Part shown: positions 1-5,600 of the stretch, piece after piece
Layout of the letters: each line of letters opens with the position of its first letter
How positions within the stretch are numbered: the first letter of the stretch is position 1
The notes under the pieces: model-generated
Database searches by the model: none
The model's input: the letters and a program-made list of their open reading frames with translations, nothing else
Told to the model about the DNA's origin: nothing
Assembly (NCBI GenBank): GCA_030840545.1
Contig: JAVEEH010000110.1
Coordinates: forward strand, 1-6,032
Direction: 5' to 3'
Length of the DNA: 6,032 bases
Source: Frankiaceae bacterium
GTDB taxonomy: Bacteria; Actinomycetota; Actinomycetes; JAFAQI01
Program-made: the position numbers and the translations under genes

Positions 1-63
1 CCGGGTGACGGTGCCCTCAGAGACGCTTTCGCCCAGTCGGGGCATCGTGACGGAGACCGACAT
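1..63 (-). CDS. sucB: 2-oxoacid dehydrogenase E2 component (dihydrolipoamide acyltransferase), N-terminal fragment
   Basis: Only the first 21 codons lie in the window; the gene continues past the left edge. The visible residues begin MSVSVTMPRLGESVSEGTVT, the typical opening of the first lipoyl domain of E2 acyltransferases of the 2-oxoglutarate or pyruvate dehydrogenase complexes. The lipoylated Lys and the catalytic domain are outside the window, so substrate specificity is inferred from the GESVSEGT form, which is usual in SucB-type E2, and from the neighbouring lpdA. The ATG is preceded on the minus strand by GGAAGGAA (67-74), a good ribosome-binding site at normal spacing. The lpdA stop is only 24 bases upstream, so the gene is almost certainly cotranscribed with lpdA, giving an E3-E2 pair. 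The known role is transfer of the acyl group from the E1 product via lipoamide to CoA in the cytoplasm. Confidence 0.88.
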   Translation of the reverse strand, partial: MSVSVTMPRLGESVSEGTVTR

Positions 64-66
64 GAC

Positions 67-74
67 TTCCTTCC
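67..74 (-). promoter_or_regulatory. ribosome-binding site of sucB
   Basis: GGAAGGAA on the minus strand lies three bases before the sucB ATG at 63, with its GGAAGG core 5 bases away. It supports that ATG as the start and sits inside the 24-base lpdA-sucB gap, which shows no promoter of its own. Confidence 0.6.
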
Positions 75-87
75 GGGCGGCGGGCGA

Positions 88-1476
88 CTAGCCGTGGACG
101 TGCAGAGGCTTACCCGCGAGAGCGAGGTGTGCCTCACCCACCGACTCCGACAAGGTCGGATGCGGATGGATGAGCTGGGCGACCTCGACGGGCAGCGCCT
201 CCCAGTTGGTGATGAGCTGCGCCTCGGCGATCAGATCGCCGACCCGCGATCCGACCATGTGCACGCCGATGACCGGGCCGTCCTTCACCGCGACGACCTT
301 GCACGCGCCGGCGGTCTGCAGGATCTGCGCGCGGCCGTTGCCGGCGAGGTCATAGGTGAACTCCACGACGTCATGTCCGCGCTCCTTGGCCTGCGCCACC
401 GTGATGCCGACGCTGGCGACCTCGGGCTCGCAGTAGGTGATGCGCGGCACACCGTCGTAGTCGATCGCCGGCGGGTTCTGCCCGGCGACGCGCTCGGCGA
501 CCATGATGCCCTCGGCGAACCCGACGTGCGCGAGCTGGAGGCCGGGCCGCAGGTCACCGATTGCAAAGACGTTGGGCACGTTGGTCTGGCAGTGAGCGTC
601 CACGGTGACGAAGCCGCGGTCCATCTCGATGCCGACATCTTCGTAGCCGAGCCCGTCGGAAACCGGGCCGCGTCCGACCGCGACCAGCAACAGCTCGGCG
701 TCGTAGGTGGTGCCGTCCTCGAGCGTCACGGTCACACCCGAGTCGGTCGTCTTGGCGTCACTGAACTTCTTGCCGAGTGAGAACGTGATGCCGCGCTTGC
801 GGAACGCGCGCTCGAGCAGCTTGGAGCTCGACTCCTCCTCGAGCGGCAAGAGGTGCGGCAGCGCCTCGATGATGGTCACGTCGGCGCCGAACGACTTCCA
901 CACGCTCGCGAACTCGACGCCGATGACGCCACCACCGAGTACGACGACGGACGACGGCACCTTGTCCATCCGCAACGCCTGCTCGCTGGTGATGATGCGG
1001 TTGCCGTCTATGTCGAGCCCGGGCAGCGATCGGGAGTAGGAGCCGGTGGCCAGCACGACGGCCTTGGTCGCCTCGTAGCGGGTGCCGTCGACCTCGACAG
1101 CGTTGGGCGCGACGAGCCTGCCGGAGCCCTCCACGACGGTGATGTTGCGACTCTTCACGAGCCCGGTCAGACCCTTGTAGAGGCGGGAGACGACGCCGTC
1201 CTTGTAGCCGTTGACCGCTTCCATGTCGATGCCCTCGACGGAGGAGCGGACGCCCACCTTCTCGCCTTCGCGGGCCGCGTCGGCCACCTCGGCGGCGTGC
1301 AGCAGCGCCTTGGTCGGGATGCAGCCGCGGTGCAGGCAGGTGCCCCCGACCTTGTCCTTCTCGACCATGACGACCGAGAGGCCGAGCTCGGCGGCGCGCA
1401 GTGCGCAGGCATAACCGCCGCTTCCGGCGCCGAGGATCACGAGGTCAGCAGTGGTGTTGGCCGGGGTGGAGGCCAC
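88..1476 (-). CDS. lpdA: dihydrolipoyl dehydrogenase (E3 / L-protein)
   Basis: This is a 462-residue class I FAD-dependent pyridine nucleotide-disulfide oxidoreductase, the normal full length for E3. It reoxidises dihydrolipoamide on E2 and H-proteins and passes electrons through FAD to NAD+ in the cytoplasm. Visible in order: the FAD-binding GAGSGG at residues 16-21; the redox disulfide C47 and C52 in GGTCLHRGCIPTK; ATGS at 143-146; the NAD-binding GGGVIGVEFA at 181-190; the second FAD contact around AIGD at 305-308; and the C-terminal dimerisation domain ending in HPHPTLSE, with the catalytic His439-Glu444 pair. All key residues are present. The start is GTG at 1476, chosen because AAGGAG (1484-1489) lies 7 bases upstream and because the protein reaches the first FAD strand only about 10 residues in. 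It is followed after 24 bases by sucB. It probably serves several complexes, including glycine cleavage, since gcvT is nearby. Confidence 0.97.
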   Translation of the reverse strand: MASTPANTTADLVILGAGSGGYACALRAAELGLSVVMVEKDKVGGTCLHRGCIPTKALLHAAEVADAAREGEKVGVRSSVEGIDMEAVNGYKDGVVSRLYKGLTGLVKSRNITVVEGSGRLVAPNAVEVDGTRYEATKAVVLATGSYSRSLPGLDIDGNRIITSEQALRMDKVPSSVVVLGGGVIGVEFASVWKSFGADVTIIEALPHLLPLEEESSSKLLERAFRKRGITFSLGKKFSDAKTTDSGVTVTLEDGTTYDAELLLVAVGRGPVSDGLGYEDVGIEMDRGFVTVDAHCQTNVPNVFAIGDLRPGLQLAHVGFAEGIMVAERVAGQNPPAIDYDGVPRITYCEPEVASVGITVAQAKERGHDVVEFTYDLAGNGRAQILQTAGACKVVAVKDGPVIGVHMVGSRVGDLIAEAQLITNWEALPVEVAQLIHPHPTLSESVGEAHLALAGKPLHVHG

Positions 1477-1483
1477 GGTGCGG

Positions 1484-1489
1484 CTCCTT
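1484..1489 (-). promoter_or_regulatory. ribosome-binding site fixing the GTG start of lpdA
   Basis: AAGGAG on the minus strand is spaced 7 bases from the GTG at 1474-1476. It is the strongest Shine-Dalgarno match near the 5' end and decides in favour of the GTG start. Confidence 0.75.
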
Positions 1490-1518
1490 GCGCGCGAGGC
1501 GACGTCGTTGTCGCGTCC

Positions 1519-1527
1519 ATTCTCACA
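1519..1527 (-). promoter_or_regulatory. possible extended -10 promoter element upstream of lpdA
   Basis: On the minus strand TGTGAGAAT reads as TGn followed by GAGAAT, a 4 of 6 match to TATAAT. It would start transcription near 1512, leaving a leader of about 35 bases that contains the lpdA ribosome-binding site. No good -35 box is visible. If real, it would let lpdA-sucB be transcribed independently of pepA and the unknown gene. Evidence is weak. Confidence 0.25.
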
Positions 1528-1530
1528 CTG

Positions 1531-1545
1531 CGCGCAGATTGCGCG
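1531..1545. repeat. inverted repeat CGCGCA-GAT-TGCGCG
   Basis: A perfect 6-base inverted repeat with a 3-base centre lies just upstream of the possible lpdA -10 element, about where a -35 box or an operator would be. It could be an operator, a small hairpin in the transcript, or chance in GC-rich DNA. Confidence 0.35.
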
Positions 1546-1550
1546 GCGGG

Positions 1551-1567
1551 GCGGCAGCGGCTGCCGC
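1551..1567 (-). terminator. GC-only hairpin just after the unknown gene; possible weak terminator or processing site
   Basis: The minus strand reads GCGGCAG-CCG-CTGCCGC, a perfect 7-base stem with a 3-base loop, beginning 7 bases after the stop of the upstream gene. There is no U-run after it, so it is not a classical intrinsic terminator, although actinobacterial terminators often lack one. It may separate the unknown gene from lpdA in the transcript or protect an upstream 3' end. Confidence 0.35.
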
Positions 1568-1574
1568 TCCGGGG

Positions 1575-2294
1575 TCAGGGCTGGCTGTGCCCGCCGCCGC
1601 CATGCCCGTGGCCGGCGCCATGGCCGCCACTGTGCCCGTGCCCGGCCGGCTGCCCGCCGGAGCTGTCGCCGGCCGTCGGGCCGGACGAGCCTGGGGCGGG
1701 TGAGCTGTCGTGCTTGCCGGAGTGCCCGTGACTCGTGTGCTTGGCCTTGCCCGAGCTGCCCGAGCTGCCCGAGCTGCCCGGGTCACCCGGCTGGGCGCTC
1801 CCCGACTCGGGGTCGGTCGGGCCGGAGCCGGCGCGGTGCTTCCCGCAGTCGCTCTGCGCCGCCAGCGAGACCCACTTGCCGTGCTCGCCGTGCTTGCCCT
1901 TGGGCGCGGAATGGGCGACGGAGGACACGTACTGGCCGTGGCTCTTCACGTCGGTGGGGCAGGGCGGCAGGGTGTAGCCGCCAGTGGCACCGGACGAGCC
2001 CCCGCCCGACCCGGAGCCCTGGGCGTCGGTCGTTTCGGGGTCACCGGGCCCGGCGCCCTGGGCGCCGGTGGTCTCGGGGTCACCCGTGCCGGCGCCCTGG
2101 GCGCCGGTGGTCTCGGGGTCAGGGCTCGCCGGCGCCGGCGAGGAGTCGGCGCTCCGCACGATCTGCGTCGTCCCGCTCGGTGCCACGTGGCTCAGCGCCA
2201 TCGCGCCGCCGACGCCACCAGCCGCGAGCGACGTCGCGATGAGCGCCATCGCCTTCGTCTTGGCGACGAGCGTGGCGGACCAGTGCGAGAACAT
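1575..2294 (-). CDS. unknown secreted or membrane-anchored low-complexity protein with repeats and His/Gly-rich tail
   Basis: This 239-residue protein has no enzyme family I recognise. Residues 1-14 carry two Lys (K12, K14). Residues 15-34 are a hydrophobic Ala/Gly segment, either a signal peptide (a possible signal peptidase site after A31-M32-A33) or an anchor, so the rest is predicted outside the membrane. Residues 59-97 are three 13-residue repeats of the DPETTGAQGAGxG type. Residues 110-152 form the only ordered-looking part, with the only two cysteines, C112 and C150, and two similar halves, HGQYVSSVAHS and HGKWVSLAAQS. Then come a GSSGSSGSSG linker at 173-182 and a tail from 183 with ten His in a Gly/Ser background, ending in HGGGGHSQP. 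As far as I recall, HG-x-YVS-x-VA...SDCGK segments recur in unnamed actinobacterial exported proteins; their function is unknown. The ATG is supported by GGAGG (2299-2303) four bases upstream. The tail could bind metal ions (inference only). The gene sits between pepA and lpdA with gaps of 94 and 98 bases. Confidence 0.8.
   Translation of the reverse strand: MFSHWSATLVAKTKAMALIATSLAAGGVGGAMALSHVAPSGTTQIVRSADSSPAPASPDPETTGAQGAGTGDPETTGAQGAGPGDPETTDAQGSGSGGGSSGATGGYTLPPCPTDVKSHGQYVSSVAHSAPKGKHGEHGKWVSLAAQSDCGKHRAGSGPTDPESGSAQPGDPGSSGSSGSSGKAKHTSHGHSGKHDSSPAPGSSGPTAGDSSGGQPAGHGHSGGHGAGHGHGGGGHSQP
1750..1776. repeat. three perfect 9-base tandem repeats coding GSS
   Basis: The plus strand reads CCCGAGCTG three times without a mismatch; on the coding strand it encodes the (Gly-Ser-Ser)n linker of the unknown secreted protein. 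The 9-base unit keeps the frame, so copy number can change by slippage without breaking the gene. Confidence 0.9.
2004..2120. repeat. three 39-base tandem repeats coding a 13-residue DPETT unit
   Basis: The units are 2082-2120, 2043-2081 and 2004-2042. The first two encode DPETTGAQGAGTG and DPETTGAQGAGPG and are nearly identical in DNA. The third, DPETTDAQGSGSG, has drifted. The 39-base length keeps the reading frame. It forms an extended Pro/Gly/Thr stalk-like part of the unknown protein between its membrane segment and its cysteine core. Confidence 0.92.
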
Positions 2295-2306
2295 CGACCC
2301 TCCATC

Positions 2307-2334
2307 GCGGGGACTCTCGAGGCAGAAGTCCCGC
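2307..2334 (-). promoter_or_regulatory. hairpin in the leader of the unknown gene
   Basis: On the minus strand GCGGGACT and AGTCCCCGC pair across an 11-base loop, giving 8 pairs with one bulged C. The hairpin ends 3 bases before the GGAGG ribosome-binding site. No U-run follows, so it may be a weak terminator after pepA, an RNA stability element, or a structure that affects access to the ribosome-binding site. Confidence 0.4.
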
Positions 2335-2341
2335 TGTTGCG

Positions 2342-2370
2342 ATCGTCGGCCTCTCGCTGGGCCGTCTCAA
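2342..2370 (-). promoter_or_regulatory. possible promoter of the unknown gene
   Basis: On the minus strand TTGAGA (2365-2370, 5 of 6 to TTGACA) is followed after 17 bases by GACGAT (2342-2347, 3 of 6 to TATAAT). Placement in the pepA gap upstream of the leader hairpin is sensible, but the -10 match is poor. Confidence 0.3.
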
Positions 2371-2388
2371 TGCTCCCTATGGGTGGTG

Positions 2389-3909
2389 TCAGGCGCCGAC
2401 GCGTTCCAGGAACTCCACCAGGCTCCGGATCGGCACGCCGGTGCCGCCCTTGGGGGTGTAGCCGTGCGGTTCGCCCTGGTTGAAGCTCGGGCCGGCGATG
2501 TCCAGATGCGCCCAGCGCACGCCGTCGGGCACGAACTCCTTGAGGAAGAGGCCGGCCGTGAGCATGCCGCCGTTGCGGTCGCCGATGTTGGAGATGTCGG
2601 CGACCTCGGAGTCGAGCGACTTGCGCAGCTCCGGCGGCAGGGGCATCGGCCACGCCTGTTCGCCGGCAGCGCCGGCAGCGGCCACCAGGTCGGCGCGCAG
2701 CTCGTCGTCGTTGCCCATGACGGCATAGACGTGCGAGCCGAGGGCGATGAGCTGGGCACCGGTCAGCGTGGCGACGTCGATGATGTAGTCCGGCTTCTCC
2801 TCGCCGGCGCGAACGATGGCGTCGGCCAGGATCAGCCGGCCCTCGGCATCGGTGTTGAGCACCTCGACGGTCTTGCCACCTCGCATCGTCAGGACGTCCG
2901 ACGGGCGGATCGCATGACCGCTCGGCATGTTCTCAGCCGTCGGCACCCAGCCAACAACGTTGACGTTCGGCTGCAGCTGCGCCACCGCTCGCAGCGTCGC
3001 GATGACGGCGGCGGCGCCGCCCATGTCCGACTTCATCCACTCCATGGCCGCGGGCGGCTTCAGTGACAGGCCGCCGGAGTCGAACGTGATGCCTTTGCCG
3101 ACCAGGTGCACCGTCGCGCGCGCCTTGCGGCCCGGCGTGTAGGCGATGCGAACGAGCCGGGGGGGATGCGACGACCCGGCGCCGACGCCGAGGATGCCGC
3201 CGAAGCCACCCTTCTTCAGGGCTTTGTCGTCCATGACCTCGACCGCACACCCGACGGTCGCGCATGCCTCGACCGCTGCTTGCGCGAACGCCTCGGGTCG
3301 CAGGTCACCGGGTGGTGTGTTGACGAGGTTGCGGCACAGGATGACCGCCTCGATGACGATCGCGGCCCGGTCGACGGCTGCTTTGGCTGCTTTGTCCCGG
3401 GGATTCGGTACGACGAGGACGACGGTGCCCACCGGCGGCTTGTGGGCGCCGGTCGAGGCGGCGCTGCGATAGCGGGTGAACGCGTAGCCCCCGAGCAGCG
3501 CGCCTTCGGCGACCGCGCGGAGCTCGGCCGGGCCGGAGCCCCCGTTGACGCCGGCCAGTGCAGTGGCCACTCGAGCCGTGCCGGCGAGTGAGCGGATCGC
3601 GGCGCCGAGACCGCGGCGCACGGCCTCCACGTCATAGCCGTCGGCCTTGGTGTGCTCGTCGCCGAGTCCAACCGCTACCAACGTGGGTGCGACCGTGGCA
3701 CCAAGCGTTGCAAGCTTGGTCACCTCGCCGGCGCGACCGGTCGCACCGACCCCGCGCAGCGCTGTCGTGAGCCGCTTCTTGAAGGCCTTGTCGACGTCCG
3801 CGGCGCCGGGCACGAGAACGGCTCCGTCTGCGCCTTTGGCAATGCCGACCACGATGGCGTCGGCCTTCACCTCGGACAACGGTGTCTTGGTGAGGGACAG
3901 GGCGGTCAT
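2389..3909 (-). CDS. pepA: leucyl aminopeptidase, M17 family
   Basis: This 506-residue cytoplasmic metallopeptidase removes N-terminal residues, preferring Leu, from peptides; family members are hexamers with two divalent metal ions per site. The N-terminal domain spans about residues 1-165 and the catalytic domain about 170-506. All key residues are visible: K272 and D277 in GKGITFDSGG, K284, D295, and D354, E356 and R358 in the family signature NTDAEGRLIL (352-361). Their spacing matches E. coli PepA with a constant shift of two. The start is ATG at 3909, where MTALSLTKTPLSEVKADAIV matches the usual actinobacterial N-terminus; the open frame continues upstream only as antisense of gcvT. No Shine-Dalgarno sequence precedes the ATG, but TAGCAT lies 8 bases upstream, fitting a leaderless transcript. 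It is the first gene of the leftward block and is divergent from gcvT. Confidence 0.96.
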   Translation of the reverse strand: MTALSLTKTPLSEVKADAIVVGIAKGADGAVLVPGAADVDKAFKKRLTTALRGVGATGRAGEVTKLATLGATVAPTLVAVGLGDEHTKADGYDVEAVRRGLGAAIRSLAGTARVATALAGVNGGSGPAELRAVAEGALLGGYAFTRYRSAASTGAHKPPVGTVVLVVPNPRDKAAKAAVDRAAIVIEAVILCRNLVNTPPGDLRPEAFAQAAVEACATVGCAVEVMDDKALKKGGFGGILGVGAGSSHPPRLVRIAYTPGRKARATVHLVGKGITFDSGGLSLKPPAAMEWMKSDMGGAAAVIATLRAVAQLQPNVNVVGWVPTAENMPSGHAIRPSDVLTMRGGKTVEVLNTDAEGRLILADAIVRAGEEKPDYIIDVATLTGAQLIALGSHVYAVMGNDDELRADLVAAAGAAGEQAWPMPLPPELRKSLDSEVADISNIGDRNGGMLTAGLFLKEFVPDGVRWAHLDIAGPSFNQGEPHGYTPKGGTGVPIRSLVEFLERVGA

Positions 3910-3917
3910 GCGGCCCG

Positions 3918-3923
3918 ATGCTA
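3918..3923 (-). promoter_or_regulatory. -10 box of a likely leaderless pepA promoter
   Basis: The minus strand reads TAGCAT, which fits TAnnnT, followed by exactly 8 bases and then the pepA ATG. That spacing puts the transcription start at or within a base or two of the start codon. No ribosome-binding site is present, as expected of a leaderless mRNA. The -35 position (3941-3946, TCGGAC) is weak and reaches up to the opposing gcvT -10 box. Confidence 0.6.
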
Positions 3924-3946
3924 ATGCCTGTCCGGGGCCCGTCCGA

Positions 3947-3952
3947 TAGCGT
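3947..3952 (+). promoter_or_regulatory. -10 box of a likely leaderless gcvT promoter
   Basis: The plus strand reads TAGCGT, which fits TAnnnT, followed by 8 bases and the gcvT GTG at 3961. As for pepA, there is no Shine-Dalgarno sequence and the start codon itself is the expected +1. The -35 position (3924-3929, ATGCCT) does not match consensus and abuts the pepA -10 box, so the two promoters overlap. Confidence 0.6.
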
Positions 3953-3960
3953 CGCCTGCC

Positions 3961-5085
3961 GTGGCTCCTGCACTGCGTCGATCCCCGTTGCATGACCGGC
4001 ACGTCGCGCTCGGCGCTCGGATGGCCGAGTTCGGCGGCTGGGAGATGCCGATCCAGTATTCGGGTGTCGTCGAGGAGCATTCGGCCGTCCGCGATGCCGT
4101 CGGCATCTTCGACGTGAGCCATCTCGGCAACGTCGAGGTGACCGGACCGGGCGCCAAGGAGTTCGTCAACTCCTGCTTCACCAACGATCTCGACCGCATC
4201 GGACCCGGTCAGGCGCAGTACACGCTGTGCTGCGACGACGCGACGGGTGGCGTTGTCGACGACCTGATCGTCTACCACGGAACGACCGACGCCAGGTTTT
4301 CGGCCGGCTTCGCCGGCATGCACCTCGTGCCCAACGCCTCGAACACTCCGGAGGTTGTCCGGCGGCTGCGCGCAGCCGCACCCGGGGGCATCGAGATCAA
4401 GGACCAGCACGAAGACTTCGCGATCGTCGCGGTGCAGGGACCAAAGTCGCAGCAAGCGCTGGGCGATGTCGGCATCAGCATCGACCTCGACTACATGGCG
4501 TTCACCCTCGTCGAACGCGACGGCGTTCGGGTCGTGGTGTGCCGCACCGGCTACACCGGTGAACACGGCTATGAGCTCGTCGTCCCGTCCGACGCGGTGG
4601 GTCCGTTGTGGGACGCGTTGCTCGAAGCGGCCTCGGCACACGGCGGTCGGGCGTGCGGGCTCGGTGCGCGCGACACGTTGCGCACCGAGATGGGATATCC
4701 GTTGCACGGCCACGATCTCTCGCTCGACATCACACCGGTGCAGGCGCGCTGTGGGTGGGCCGTCGGCTGGTCGAAGCCGGCTTTCTGGGGACGCGACGTG
4801 CTGGCGGCTGAGCGCGAGGCGGGGCCGCGACGGTTGCTCTGGGGGTTGCGGGCCGAGGACCGCGGCATCCCGCGCCCGGACATGGTGGTCCGGTCCGCGG
4901 CCGGTGACGACGTCGGAGTGGTGACGAGCGGCACGTTCTCGCCGACTCTGAAGATCGGCATCGGTCTGGCGCTGCTTGCCCCCCCGGTGGCAGAAGGTGA
5001 CCAGGTCACCGTCGACGTGCGCGGCCGGCCGTCGGTGATGCGGGTCGTCAAGCCGCCGTTCGTGCCGTCGCATGTCAGACCATGA
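3961..5085 (+). CDS. gcvT: glycine cleavage system aminomethyltransferase (T-protein)
   Basis: This 374-residue protein takes the aminomethyl group from the lipoyl arm of H-protein and passes its carbon to tetrahydrofolate, releasing ammonia, as part of cytoplasmic glycine cleavage. Visible signatures are LHDRHVALGARMAEFGGWEMP (from residue 10), the GIFDVSH strand at 48-54, GGVVDDLIVY at 96-105 with the D100-D101 pair that holds the family's catalytic Asp, VAVQGP at 156-161, TGYTGEHGYEL at 196-206, ACGLGARDTLRTEMGYPLHG at 231-250, and SGTFSPTL at 323-330. Length is normal. The GTG start gives the standard N-terminus and has a -10 box 8 bases ahead. Residues 106-121, after the catalytic Asp, look several residues longer than I expect for the family. 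Its stop overlaps the next gene's start as ATGA. Genes for P- and H-protein are not in the window. Confidence 0.95.
   Translation: MAPALRRSPLHDRHVALGARMAEFGGWEMPIQYSGVVEEHSAVRDAVGIFDVSHLGNVEVTGPGAKEFVNSCFTNDLDRIGPGQAQYTLCCDDATGGVVDDLIVYHGTTDARFSAGFAGMHLVPNASNTPEVVRRLRAAAPGGIEIKDQHEDFAIVAVQGPKSQQALGDVGISIDLDYMAFTLVERDGVRVVVCRTGYTGEHGYELVVPSDAVGPLWDALLEAASAHGGRACGLGARDTLRTEMGYPLHGHDLSLDITPVQARCGWAVGWSKPAFWGRDVLAAEREAGPRRLLWGLRAEDRGIPRPDMVVRSAAGDDVGVVTSGTFSPTLKIGIGLALLAPPVAEGDQVTVDVRGRPSVMRVVKPPFVPSHVRP
4303..4317. repeat. small GCCGGC-TTC-GCCGGC repeat inside gcvT
   Basis: Two copies of the self-complementary GCCGGC flank TTC, so the site is both a direct repeat and a 6-base hairpin. It lies within the stretch where GcvT appears lengthened and could mark a small local duplication, or be chance in GC-rich coding DNA. 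Confidence 0.45.
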
Positions 5086-5600
5086 CGACCGATCGCATTC
5101 TGCTCATCGGGATGATGGGAGCCGGCAAGACCACGATCGGGCGTGCGCTGTCGCGCCGGCTCGGCTGGCCCTACTACGACAACGACGACCTGCTGCGTCG
5201 TGCGGTCGGCCACGACACCCGGTGGGTGCAGGAACATCATGGTGAGGAGGTGCTGCGGCGGGCCGAGTCAGCTGCACTGACGGTGGCGCTGACTGAAGGT
5301 GGCCCGCTCATCGCCGGCGTCGCCGGTGGTGTCGTGATGGATCCGCTCGATCGGCAGCGCCTGCGCGCCGGCGGATTCGTCGTGTGGCTCCGCGCGACGA
5401 TCGAGACGTTGGCGCAACGCGTCGAAGGGACGGACCGGCCCTGGTTGGGCAAGGATCCGGAAGGGTCGCTGACCGAGCTCTACGCCGGCCGGGCGGATCT
5501 CTACCAGTCGGTTGCGCACGTCGTGGTCGACGTCGACAGGTTGGCGCCGGACGTCGTCGCTGAACGCATCGCTAGCGCAGCTTTTGCTCCAGCCGGTTGA
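5082..5600 (+). CDS. shikimate kinase-like P-loop kinase
   Basis: This 172-residue protein has the length and motif order of shikimate kinase, which phosphorylates shikimate O3 with ATP in aromatic amino acid synthesis. Visible are the Walker A loop GMMGAGKTT at 10-18, the DxD pair D33/D35, R59 in HGEEVLRRAE (the usual shikimate-binding Arg), AGG at 81-83 where most members have GGG, DRPWL at 118-122 matching the RPLL lid Arg, and R137 in RADLY where the family usually has RxPLY. The GGG-to-AGG and P-to-D changes affect substrate-side motifs, so it may be a divergent shikimate kinase or a paralogue acting on another small hydroxy compound. No aro genes are in the window, so I give no gene symbol. 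The start overlaps the gcvT stop by 4 bases (ATGA) with no ribosome-binding site, which suggests translational coupling. Its last 29 bases overlap the convergent gene. Confidence 0.82.
   Translation: MTTDRILLIGMMGAGKTTIGRALSRRLGWPYYDNDDLLRRAVGHDTRWVQEHHGEEVLRRAESAALTVALTEGGPLIAGVAGGVVMDPLDRQRLRAGGFVVWLRATIETLAQRVEGTDRPWLGKDPEGSLTELYAGRADLYQSVAHVVVDVDRLAPDVVAERIASAAFAPAG

Noticed and set aside
94..780. Long plus-strand open frame opposite lpdA
   Set aside because: It is a shadow of the well-supported lpdA frame, rich in Arg, Asp and Gly with no recognisable motif.
2004..2120. CRISPR-like array
   Set aside because: The 39-base units are contiguous with no spacers, are in frame, and encode a protein repeat.
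1451..2242. Arg/Ser-rich plus-strand open frame opposite the unknown repeat protein
   Set aside because: The minus-strand frame has a ribosome-binding site, a signal-like segment and codon-phased repeats; this frame has only low-complexity Arg-rich translation.
1984..3066. 360-codon plus-strand open frame across the unknown gene and pepA
   Set aside because: It spans two minus-strand genes and the gap between them, and its translation resembles no family. The minus-strand M17 residues are decisive.
3910..5073. Upstream extension of the pepA reading frame by almost 390 codons on the minus strand
   Set aside because: It is antisense to gcvT, whose GC-rich codons leave the opposite frame without stops. 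Its translation has no family features, and pepA homology begins at the ATG at 3909.
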